From contig JADLEQ010000007.1 of assembly GCA_020846005.1 (NCBI GenBank), positions 1-64,000 of the forward strand: a stretch of 64,000 nt of DNA, given 5' to 3'. Positions within the stretch are counted from its first letter, which is position 1; every line of letters begins with the position of its first letter. The stretch comes from Polyangiaceae bacterium. Lineage in GTDB: Bacteria; Myxococcota_A; Polyangia; Polyangiales; Polyangiaceae. Made by a program: the position numbers and the translations under genes. The notes beneath the pieces were generated by a model. That model saw only the letters and a program-made list of their open reading frames with translations. It was not told the origin of the DNA and ran no database searches. This document shows positions 17,101 to 24,871 of the stretch, piece after piece.

Positions 17101-18800
17101 CCCTCGTCTCGCTCGGCGCCGGCCGGATCCTCCGCCAGCTTCTGGTCCACCTCGAGCTTGCCCTTCACGGCCGCGCGGAGCTGCGCGAGGTATCGCGCGA
17201 CGGCCTCGTCCTGCTTCATCGCGAGGAGCGTGCGCGTCCACAGGTGCTTCTCGTTCTCGAACGCGGCGCGTGTCGCCGGCTCCTTCTCCTTGAGCTGGAG
17301 CACCACCCAGCCGTCCCGCGCCGGGATCGGCTCCGGGTGAACGGCGTCCGGCGCGGCCAGGGCGAACGCCTTGGCGGCGAACGTGGCGCTCGCCGGTACC
17401 TCGCGCAGCGGGTTCGAGCGGATCGAGAACGGCGCCGAGATGGAGACCTTGGGGCGATCGTCGGCCGCGAGCGCGGGGTGCGGCTCCGGTGTCTTGCCCG
17501 GCGCGGGGGCCGTCGGCTTGCCCCACGTCTGCTCGACCAGCTCGGTCGCGAGGGCGGTCGCCGCCTCCTCGAGCTTGGCCCCCGACTTGGCGCGCTCGAC
17601 GATCGCCGCGGCGAGCTTGCGCGTCGCCTCGTCGGCGAGGAACTTCCACGCGAGCCGTCGCGCCACGTGCCGCCGGCCGTACGTGCGGGCGTCCTTCTCG
17701 GCGAGCTTGGCCTCGAGCTGCAGGAGGTGGAACCCGCTCGGCGTCTCGACGATCGCGCTCACCTTGCCCGGCGCGAGCGACTGCGCGGCCGCCAGGAGCT
17801 CCTTGGCTCCCTCGCCGTACGACTCGTCGAGGCACCCGATCGAGCCGCCTACGACCGCAGCGTCGCCCGTCCCAGTGAGCCGCGCCTCGAGCGCGAAGGG
17901 CCGACCGTCGTCGATGCGCTCCTTCGCCTGCTCCAGGCGGTCCCGGGCGCCCACCTTCTCGTCGCTCGTGGCGTCCTTGGCGAACGGCACCGCGATCTCC
18001 CGGACGAGCAGGCAGCCCGCCTTGAACTTCGGCTCCTCCGTCTTCCAGGCCTCGTCCACCTGCGCCACGTTCTCGGCGGCCCAGCGGTCGACGGCGGCGT
18101 CCGACAGATCGACGCCCCACTTCGCCACCCACTCCTTCGCGACGTGGACGGACCGCACGACGACCTTCGACTTCTCGCGCTCGAAGGCCTGGAAGACCTC
18201 CGCGTCGGCGACTCGCACGCGAGCGCGCACCAGATCCCGCACGCGCTCCGCGAGCAGCTCGCGCCGCTGCCAGAGCGAGAACTCCTTGGGGCTGCGGTTG
18301 GACCAGCTCTTGATGACGCGCTGGTAGATCTCGTAGTCGAACGCCTTGGTCTGCGGGCTCTTGACCTGCAGCAGGCGGACGCCGTCGATGAGCCCGAGCG
18401 ACGGCCCGAGCTTGGCCGCCTCAGCGGCCGGGAGCGTGACCCGCGCGCGCCCGGCCATCAGCTCGGGCTCGATCTGCTCCTCGCCCACGCCCAGCCCGAG
18501 CCGCTCGGCCTCCATCAGCAGCAGCTCGCGCTCGACGAGGCCCTCCAGGATCTTCGCTCGCAGCCCCTCGCGCTTGATCACCGCCGGCGCGACGCCGCGC
18601 AGCGCCAACCCCTCGGCCGCGAAATAGTCCTTACGGTCTACGCAGCGCCCCTCGATCCGCACGGCGCACGTCCGCGACAGCGACGGGCCGCCCGCCCCGC
18701 GGCCCGGCCGGAACTCCAGCGCGAAGATCACGATGATGGCGACGGCGATCGCGGCCACGAGGGCCTGCGCGACGCCTCCTGAGCGGAAGAAGCGGAGCAT
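17097..18800 (-). CDS. PpiD/SurA-like periplasmic peptidyl-prolyl isomerase
   Basis: A 567-residue membrane-anchored foldase. A single N-terminal transmembrane helix (VAQALVAAIAVAIIVIFALE, about residues 10-29) anchors a large periplasmic part. A SurA-type chaperone region (LRAKILEGLVERELLLMEAERLGL) is followed by a parvulin domain near residues 265-365 (VREIAVPFAKDA, VVGGSIGCLDESYGEG, SAIVETPSGFHLLQLEAKL). This arrangement matches PpiD and SurA, which help outer-membrane and secreted proteins fold. A second parvulin-like tail may follow but is not clear. The gene is divergent from the region at 18.9 kb and is coupled to the M16 peptidase by a GTGA overlap. Confidence 0.8.
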   Translation of the reverse strand: MLRFFRSGGVAQALVAAIAVAIIVIFALEFRPGRGAGGPSLSRTCAVRIEGRCVDRKDYFAAEGLALRGVAPAVIKREGLRAKILEGLVERELLLMEAERLGLGVGEEQIEPELMAGRARVTLPAAEAAKLGPSLGLIDGVRLLQVKSPQTKAFDYEIYQRVIKSWSNRSPKEFSLWQRRELLAERVRDLVRARVRVADAEVFQAFEREKSKVVVRSVHVAKEWVAKWGVDLSDAAVDRWAAENVAQVDEAWKTEEPKFKAGCLLVREIAVPFAKDATSDEKVGARDRLEQAKERIDDGRPFALEARLTGTGDAAVVGGSIGCLDESYGEGAKELLAAAQSLAPGKVSAIVETPSGFHLLQLEAKLAEKDARTYGRRHVARRLAWKFLADEATRKLAAAIVERAKSGAKLEEAATALATELVEQTWGKPTAPAPGKTPEPHPALAADDRPKVSISAPFSIRSNPLREVPASATFAAKAFALAAPDAVHPEPIPARDGWVVLQLKEKEPATRAAFENEKHLWTRTLLAMKQDEAVARYLAQLRAAVKGKLEVDQKLAEDPAGAERDEG

Positions 18801-18891
18801 TTCTCTGGGACCCCGCGGGGCGGGGAGCGGGGGTTACCACGCGCCGAGGGTGGCGGTCCACGAGGAGGCGCGCGCTCGCCGCCGAGGACCG

Positions 18892-19332
18892 TCAGCCGCG
18901 CCGCGGGCTCGCAATCTTTTCCAGCCCGACGGCGAAGCGCAGCTCGAGGAGCAGCTCTGCCAGGCTCGCCACGGCCTTCACGAAGACCACCTCGGTGACG
19001 ACATCGAGAGTCCGGCCGGGGTCGCCTGGATCGGTGATCTGGACCACCGCGCTGGTCGTCTCCGCGTACCCCGCCGAGCGCGCCGGCTCCCCCAGCGCCC
19101 GCGCGCGTGACTCCAACTGCTCCGGGGAATCCCCAGGAAATACCGAGGACTGCGCCCTCGTCGTGAGCTGGACCCGCGCTGGCCGCTCCAGCAACGCCAC
19201 CACCCCTGCGTCCATGATCAGGTTCTCCCGGACGCGCTCCGCCAGGACCAGGCGGTCCTCCGAGCTGCGGTAGATGGAGAAGCCCTCCGACCGAAGCACG
19301 CGCTTCAGCTCATTCGTCGAGGGGATGGGCAT
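18892..19332 (-). CDS. Conserved hypothetical protein
   Basis: Function unknown, 146 residues, no signal peptide or transmembrane segment. The start ATG 19332 (MPIPSTNELKRVL) gives the longest plausible reading. It has a moderately hydrophobic alpha/beta composition, with a segment near the C-terminus (TLDVVTEVVFVKAVASLAELLLELRFAVGLE) that may pack as a helix pair. It sits alone between the foldase gene and the PilZ gene on the opposite strand, in a region with slightly lower GC than its neighbours. No partner is evident. Confidence 0.5.
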   Translation of the reverse strand: MPIPSTNELKRVLRSEGFSIYRSSEDRLVLAERVRENLIMDAGVVALLERPARVQLTTRAQSSVFPGDSPEQLESRARALGEPARSAGYAETTSAVVQITDPGDPGRTLDVVTEVVFVKAVASLAELLLELRFAVGLEKIASPRRG

Positions 19333-19540
19333 GAGGCTTGCAGCGTAGGAGGTCGTGGGCCGGAGCTCGCCGCCCTGGTAGCGGGCCTGTCCTTCTGAAT
19401 CGGATCTGGAGCTCTTCGTGCCGCTGGTAGTTCGGTCCCCCCTCGCAGTGCCGGGTGCGGCACAATCTTCGCAGGAGCGGCCGGTCCCGTCAAGCGTCGG
19501 GCCGGCAGGCCGGCTCCCACTCTCGCGGCCGGGCTCTGGT

Positions 19541-19900
19541 ATGTTCACGTCGCTCGTGACGCGTCGGAACCTCACCCCAGCTCCTCCGGCGGCGGCCGGT
19601 GACGTCCACGGGACGCGCCGCTCCAGCGGCGCGCGCCTCGAGGCCTCCGAGCGGGTGCGTATCGTGGGTGAGGGTTTCGAGACGATCGGGTGGACGCTCA
19701 ACGTGAGCCGGGGCGGTGTCCGGCTGATCGTGGAGGAGCCCCTCGGGATCGGCGGCGAATACCGGCTCCAGGTGGGTGACGACTCCGCGCCGTTCCGGGC
19801 CGCGCGGGTCGTCTGGGTGCAGGACGAGGCGGACGGACAGATCGTCGGGGCGCAGTTCCTCGACGGCAGCGGCTCCGAGATCCCGCCCCCCAACACCTGA
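19541..19900 (+). CDS. PilZ-like domain protein
   Basis: A 119-residue protein with a PilZ-type barrel. The segment EASERVRIVGEGFETIGWTLNVSRGGVRLIVEEPLGIG corresponds to the RxxxR/DxSxGG region, but the upstream Arg box is not perfect and the second motif reads NVSRGG rather than DxSxGG, so cyclic di-GMP binding may be weakened. ATG 19541 is used; the frame is open further upstream. The gene lies 61 bases before the DinG-like helicase on the same strand. Family assignment is fair, function unknown. Confidence 0.65.
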   Translation: MFTSLVTRRNLTPAPPAAAGDVHGTRRSSGARLEASERVRIVGEGFETIGWTLNVSRGGVRLIVEEPLGIGGEYRLQVGDDSAPFRAARVVWVQDEADGQIVGAQFLDGSGSEIPPPNT

Positions 19901-19961
19901 GCCGCGGCCGAGCGGCGCGGGGCCACGCCCGCGCTCGCCGGGCGCGTGATACGGGTTCGCC

Positions 19962-22046
19962 GTGGACGTGCCTTCGGCGTTCGCCCCCGGCGGTCCGGTG
20001 AGCCGCGCGCTCGACGGCTGGGAGCCCCGACCGGGTCAGGTCCAGATGGCGCTCGCCGTGGAGAGGGCCCTGCGCGTGGAGCACGTCCTGCTGTGCGAGG
20101 CCGGCACCGGGACGGGCAAGACCTTCGCCTATCTCGTGCCGGCGCTCCTCAGCGGCAAGAAGGTGATCGTCTCCACCGCGACGCGCGCCCTCCAGGACCA
20201 GATCTACCAGCGCGACCTCCCGGCGCTGGTCCGCGCGCTCGGCGTCGACGCGCCGGTGGCGCTCATGAAGGGGCTCGGCAACTACGTCTGCCGCCGACGC
20301 CTCGGTGAGGCCGTCCATCACGCGAGCTCGCTCGACCCCGCTCGCGCCCAGGCGCTCGGCGTCGTCCAGCGGTTCACGGAGACCTCGGAGTCCGGCGACG
20401 TCTCGGAGCTCTCGGCGCTGCCGGAGGATCATCCCGTTTGGGCGGACGTGAGCTCCTCGAGCGAGACGCGCGTCGGCGCCGAGTGCGGGCACTTCGACGA
20501 GTGCTTCGTCACGAAGATGAAGCGCGACGCGGAGCGGGCGCGCCTCGTCGTCGTCAATCATCACCTCTTCTTCGCCGACCTCGCCGTGCGCGGAGACGGC
20601 CACCCCGGCAAGGTGCTCCCGGACCACGACGCGGTGATCTTCGACGAGGCCCACCAGCTCGAAGACGTGGCGACGCACTTCTTCGGCGTGCGCGTCTCCA
20701 GAGCGCGGGTCGAGCAGGTGCTCCGCGACGCGCGCCGGGCGCTCGAGCGCGCCGGGCTCGGCGAGCTCCTGCTCGCGGCGTTCGAGGGCCAGGGGCGCAG
20801 CCTCCCGCTGCTCGAGCGCGCGACCGATCGGTTCTTCGCGGCGGTGTCCGGGCGAGCGCGCCGCGACGAGGGGCGGGTGGCCGTCGAGGCCGAGGCGTGG
20901 ACCGACCTCCGCGCCTACCACGAGGAGCTCGACGACGCGCTCCGCGCGTTCGGCGCGTTCGCCCGTGACGTGGCCGGCAGGTTCGATGCCGGGGAGGGCC
21001 CGGTGCGCGGGAAGCGCGCCGCCGCGGTCGCGGAGGCGCTCGCGGTGGCCGGGCGCCGGGCGGAGTCGATGGCCGCCGATCTCACGCTGATCGGCCGCAC
21101 CGGTGGGGGTCGGGTGTCGTGGGTCGAGGTGGGCGCGCGCAACGTGGCGGTCGGCGCGTCGCCCGTCGACGTCTCCGGCATCCTGCGGGACGGGGTGTTC
21201 GACTCCACTCCGGCCGTCGTGCTGACGAGCGCCACGCTCGGCACCACGGCCGCGCCCGCGGCGCTCGCGGACGCGGCCCCCGCGCCGGAGCCCGCCGGGG
21301 CGGGCGCCGACGGCCCGGGCGAGCGCTCGACCTTCGCGTTCCTGCGCGGGCGCCTCGGGCTCGAGGGGGCGTGCGCCGCCATCGAGGAGCTCGCCCTCCC
21401 GTCCCCCTTCGACTTCGCCGCGTCCGCGCTGCTCTACGTCCCCTCCGACCTGCCCGATCCGCGCGATCCGGGGTTCATCGCCGCCGCCGCCGCGCGCATC
21501 CACGAGCTCGTGCGCTGCTCGGGGGGCGGGGCGTTCGTGTTGACGACCAGCCGGCGATCGATGCGCGCGCTGCACGAGCGACTCGCCGGGCTGCTCGCGA
21601 CGCCCCCGCTGCTCCAGGGGACGGCGCCCAAGGCGACGCTCGTCGCCCGGTTCCGTGAGGCCGGCGACGCCGTGCTCGTCGCGACCTCGAGCTTCTGGGA
21701 GGGCGTCGACGTGCCGGGGCGCGCGCTGCGTCTCGTGGTGCTGGAGAAGATCCCGTTCGCCGTGCCGACCGATCCGGTGTTCGCGGCGCGGTCGCGTGAG
21801 ATCGAGGCGCGGGGCGAGAGCCCGTTCTCGCGCCTCGCGGTGCCGCAGGCCGCGATCGCGTTGCGCCAGGGCTTTGGCCGGCTGATCCGTGGGGAGCGTG
21901 ATCGGGGCGTCGTCGCGCTGCTGGACGGCCGCGCGCTCGCCAAGGGCTACGGGCGGCGGCTGCTCGCGGCGCTCCCGCCCGCGCCGCGCACCGATCGGCT
22001 CGCGGTGGTCCAAGAGTTCTTCGGCGCACGCGCCGAGCGCGAGTAG
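19962..22046 (+). CDS. dinG: DinG/YoaA-like ATP-dependent DNA helicase
   Basis: A 694-residue superfamily-2 XPD-type helicase. It has Walker A AGTGTGKT (Lys53), the DEAH box (from residue 228), and helicase domain 2 motifs at the end (SSFWEGVDVPG; QGFGRLIRG). XPD-like helicases need a 4Fe-4S cluster held by four Cys; here only three are visible in the region: Cys110 (NYVC), Cys175 and Cys181 (GAECGHFDECF). The position that usually holds the second Cys reads as SETR. It acts on DNA with 5'-3' polarity in repair or recombination, based on the family. GTG 19962 is the start. Confidence 0.85.
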   Translation: MDVPSAFAPGGPVSRALDGWEPRPGQVQMALAVERALRVEHVLLCEAGTGTGKTFAYLVPALLSGKKVIVSTATRALQDQIYQRDLPALVRALGVDAPVALMKGLGNYVCRRRLGEAVHHASSLDPARAQALGVVQRFTETSESGDVSELSALPEDHPVWADVSSSSETRVGAECGHFDECFVTKMKRDAERARLVVVNHHLFFADLAVRGDGHPGKVLPDHDAVIFDEAHQLEDVATHFFGVRVSRARVEQVLRDARRALERAGLGELLLAAFEGQGRSLPLLERATDRFFAAVSGRARRDEGRVAVEAEAWTDLRAYHEELDDALRAFGAFARDVAGRFDAGEGPVRGKRAAAVAEALAVAGRRAESMAADLTLIGRTGGGRVSWVEVGARNVAVGASPVDVSGILRDGVFDSTPAVVLTSATLGTTAAPAALADAAPAPEPAGAGADGPGERSTFAFLRGRLGLEGACAAIEELALPSPFDFAASALLYVPSDLPDPRDPGFIAAAAARIHELVRCSGGGAFVLTTSRRSMRALHERLAGLLATPPLLQGTAPKATLVARFREAGDAVLVATSSFWEGVDVPGRALRLVVLEKIPFAVPTDPVFAARSREIEARGESPFSRLAVPQAAIALRQGFGRLIRGERDRGVVALLDGRALAKGYGRRLLAALPPAPRTDRLAVVQEFFGARAERE

Positions 22047-22056
22047 GCTGCCGCCG

Positions 22057-23235
22057 ATGTCGCACCCGCCGCTGATCCCGATCCCCGAGGCGCTCGCCCG
22101 ACTCGGGCTCGAGGAGCGGCTGCGCGTCGTGCCGGTGCAGAGCGGGTACCCGAGCCCCAAGCAGGTGAACCTCGTCGTGCGTCGCGTCGCTGACTCTGCG
22201 ATGCTGTTCGAGTCGAGCGCGGCGGCGCCCGATCTGCTCGAGGAGACGCAGCGTGCGCTCGACGAAGCGGGAGTCGGCCGCCTCGACGCCGTCCTCGTCA
22301 CGCACTGCCACGGCGACCACGCCGGCGCGGCCGGGATCCTCGCCGGCCGCGGCCGCCCCCCGGGTGAGCGCGCCCCAATCCACCTCTCCTCGGTGGGGTA
22401 TCGGTTCCTTACGCAGCCGGTCGCGGCGTTCCTCAACGAGACCTACGAGATCTACCTGGCGCGCTCCCACTGGGGGCTCCTCGAGTACGACACGCTGAGC
22501 CACGAGGAGATGATCGAGAACGCGCTGCGCAAGCGGTTCAGCGGCTACTTCGCGCAGACGCCGAAGGCCGCGCTCCGGTTCGTGGACCGCGACGAGCTCC
22601 CGCCGGGCATCGCCGCGGTGCCCTCGCCCGGGCACTCCTGGGATTGCGTGCTCTACTTCGACGAGGCGCTCGGCGTCGCGATCCCCGGAGACACGATCAT
22701 CTGTACGGGGATCGTCGAACGTCCCGAGACGCACGCGTTCGTCGTCCCGATCTTCACCGTGGCGGGCCAGAGCTACTCGATGGCGTGGGAGCGCTACGTC
22801 CAGTCGATCACCCGACTCGAGGCGTTCTTCCGCTCCCACGAGGTGCGGATGATCCTCCCTCCCCACGGGCGGCTCGCCGTCGTGGATCCGCTCGCGTGGG
22901 TGCGGTTCGCGCGTGACTACTTCCGTGAACTCTACCGCGCGCTCCGGGTCGACTTCCTCGGCGATCGCGCGCGCTCCGGGTCGCCCTTCCTGGCGTGCGA
23001 CGTGGCCGCGCTCCTCCCGAGCACCGGCTCCCATCCCGTCTCGACGCCGGGCCACTTCTTCGGCATGTTGTGCGCGCTCGCCGACGACGGCTACCTCACC
23101 CTCGACGAGCACGTCCGCACCCGCCAGATCCGCTTCACCCTGCGCGACGCGCTCCCTCCCGACTGGATCGAGGCCCGGCTCGCCGAGCCGGCCGGGCTGA
23201 CGGTGCATCGAGCGCCCGGCGCCCGCTCGCCGTGA
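22057..23235 (+). CDS. MBL-fold metallo-hydrolase
   Basis: A 392-residue metallo-beta-lactamase-fold protein. The zinc motif is THCHGDHAG (HxHxDH), followed by the downstream ligands near PSPGHSWDC and PGDTI. The family spans glyoxalase II-like, beta-lactamase-like and lipid or nucleic-acid hydrolases, so substrate cannot be assigned. A C-terminal domain of about 120 residues continues after the core (DEHVRTRQIRFTLRDA) and may bind substrate or DNA. ATG 22057 is eleven bases after the helicase stop, so the two genes are probably co-transcribed. Confidence 0.8.
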   Translation: MSHPPLIPIPEALARLGLEERLRVVPVQSGYPSPKQVNLVVRRVADSAMLFESSAAAPDLLEETQRALDEAGVGRLDAVLVTHCHGDHAGAAGILAGRGRPPGERAPIHLSSVGYRFLTQPVAAFLNETYEIYLARSHWGLLEYDTLSHEEMIENALRKRFSGYFAQTPKAALRFVDRDELPPGIAAVPSPGHSWDCVLYFDEALGVAIPGDTIICTGIVERPETHAFVVPIFTVAGQSYSMAWERYVQSITRLEAFFRSHEVRMILPPHGRLAVVDPLAWVRFARDYFRELYRALRVDFLGDRARSGSPFLACDVAALLPSTGSHPVSTPGHFFGMLCALADDGYLTLDEHVRTRQIRFTLRDALPPDWIEARLAEPAGLTVHRAPGARSP

Positions 23236-23251
23236 GCGGCGCAGGGCGTCG

Positions 23252-23839
23252 TCAGCTCGCCCAGCCGAGGCGCAGCTCGCACGTCGCGCCGCCCGACGCC
23301 CGGCACGAGAGCTCATCCACGATGATCGTCGCTCCGGGCCGGAGCTCGAACACGCCCTCGATCCAGCCCACCACGGAGAGGCAGTGCGCGCGGTGGGGCC
23401 GCGGCATCGACCGGATCTCCATGTGGACCACCTCGGGGGCGACGACCGTCCGGACCAACGCGCCAGAGTCGTAGTGCTTGTGCCAGAGGCCCCCGGCGAT
23501 CTCGACGAATTTGGGCGGGTCGACGCCCTTCTCGAACATCGACCGCCACACCCCCGCGTTGTGCAGCGCCGCGAAGTGCCCTGCGTCACGCACCAACGCC
23601 AGATCGCCGTCGCCGAACAGCGTGTCGAGCTGGACATTCGCCTCGACGAACCAGCGGAAATCGACCCACGCGTCCGGGTCGACGGCGCCGCCGAGGAGGC
23701 TCCGGAGCTGCGGTGATACTGCACCCAGGTATCGTTCAACCGCCGCCGCGCCGAAGCGCTCCTCGACGAACGCGCGGCGCACGCGGACGGCCGCCGCGGC
23801 GACCCGCCCTCCCGTCGCCGCGCGGTCGAACTCAGCCAT
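23252..23839 (-). CDS. Hypothetical protein with V4R-like C-terminus
   Basis: Function unknown, 195 residues, cytoplasmic. The C-terminal end (IIVDELSCRASGGATCELRLGW) has the pattern of small-molecule-binding V4R/heme-NO-binding-type proteins, which end in a Cys-containing C(R)A(S)G...C(E)LR block. The N-terminal helical part is not recognised. I also considered a paralogous myxobacterial family often found singly in these genomes, but cannot confirm it. ATG 23839 is the start; it converges with the MBL gene. Confidence 0.45.
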   Translation of the reverse strand: MAEFDRAATGGRVAAAAVRVRRAFVEERFGAAAVERYLGAVSPQLRSLLGGAVDPDAWVDFRWFVEANVQLDTLFGDGDLALVRDAGHFAALHNAGVWRSMFEKGVDPPKFVEIAGGLWHKHYDSGALVRTVVAPEVVHMEIRSMPRPHRAHCLSVVGWIEGVFELRPGATIIVDELSCRASGGATCELRLGWAS

Positions 23840-23944
23840 CGTCGGTCCACGCGGCGGCTCGGCTCGGCGGCGGCGCCGCCCGCCCGCTCCGGCGCCCGTG
23901 CTTGCGCTGCGGACTGCGGCGCGAGCGTGCCCCCGTCATCGCGG

Positions 23945-24640
23945 TCACCTCCTCGACGGCGACTTCCCGGCCGGCTTCTTCTTGGCGGGAGCCTTCTTCT
24001 TGGCGGGAGCCTTCTTCGCCGGGGCCTTCTTGGCGGGGGCCTTCTTCGCGGGGGCCTTCTTCGCGGGGGTCTTCTTCGCGGGGGCCTTCTTCGCGGGGGC
24101 CTTCTTCGCGGCTGGCTTCTTCGCGGCTGGCTTCTTCGCGGCTGGCTTCTTCGGCGCGGGGGCTCGCAGGGCGGGAGCTGCTGGCCGGGCGCGGCTCTTC
24201 TCTCCGTCGATGGGGCGCGGCACCGCGGGCGCGGCGTCGTGTCGGCCGAGCGCGCCCGCGCGGCGGCGGTCGAGCGCGGTTTGGATCGCCTCGTCGAGGA
24301 TCCTCAGCTCGAACGGCTTGTCCACGTAGGCGTCGGCGCCGTACAGCGGCGCGGTCATCGCGTTGAGGTTCTCGCCGATGCCCGTGAGCATCACGACGCC
24401 GGTGTGCGCGAGCGACACCGCGTCGCGCACGTTGCGGCACACCTCCCACCCGTTCATCACGGGCATCATCACGTCGAGGATCATGAGATCGGGCAGGTGG
24501 TCGAGCGCCTTCTGCCAGGCCTCCTCGCCGTCCGAGGCCTCGAGCACCGTGAACCCCTTCGCGCGCAGGTGCTTGGCGGTCATCGTGCGGAGCGCGGGCT
24601 CGTCGTCGGCGATGAGCACGGTCGGGCTGGGCGTCGGCAT
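23945..24640 (-). CDS. Response regulator with histone H1-like lysine-rich tail
   Basis: Residues 1-120 form a canonical CheY-like receiver: acidic pair (DDE at 12-14), phospho-acceptor Asp56 (LMILDVMMP), Thr86 and Lys108 (VDKPF). Instead of a known effector domain, residues from about 150 to the end are a Pro/Ala/Lys repeat of 5-residue type (PAAKK, APAKK), resembling the C-terminal tail of histone H1 and of myxobacterial HMGA-like proteins. Such tails can bind DNA or anionic surfaces without sequence specificity. The phosphorylation-linked role is inference. ATG 24640 follows GGCACCAT; the kinase partner is not in the window. Confidence 0.8.
   Translation of the reverse strand: MPTPSPTVLIADDEPALRTMTAKHLRAKGFTVLEASDGEEAWQKALDHLPDLMILDVMMPVMNGWEVCRNVRDAVSLAHTGVVMLTGIGENLNAMTAPLYGADAYVDKPFELRILDEAIQTALDRRRAGALGRHDAAPAVPRPIDGEKSRARPAAPALRAPAPKKPAAKKPAAKKPAAKKAPAKKAPAKKTPAKKAPAKKAPAKKAPAKKAPAKKKAPAKKKPAGKSPSRR
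23972..24152 (-). repeat. Tandem 15-nt units encoding the APAKK tail
   Basis: A run of near-identical 15-base units (CTTCTTGGCGGGGGC type, read on the + strand) encodes the Lys/Pro/Ala repeats of the response regulator. Units vary by one or two bases. Such arrays expand and contract by slippage, so tail length may differ between strains. Confidence 0.8.
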
Positions 24641-24871
24641 GGTGCCTCCATTCGAGACCACCCGGCCGGTCCGGGTCAAGCGACGTCTTGGCCGGCGCCC
24701 GAGGCGGCCGCGTCGCGCCCGCCCCGGAGGCCCGCCCAGCCCCGGCTGCCCGGCGTGGCGCCCCCGGGGCGGGGCGGCCGCCGAGCCCGGCTGGGCGCCG
24801 CCCGCGGGCGGGACACCCCGGGGAAGCAAAGCGTTCGGAACCTTCGCGCGTTAGAACGGTCGGGACCCGAC

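Noticed and set aside
23972-24152. Regular repeats at first sight like a CRISPR array
   Set aside because: The units are contiguous, in frame and encode APAKK-type residues, with no spacers and no cas genes nearby.
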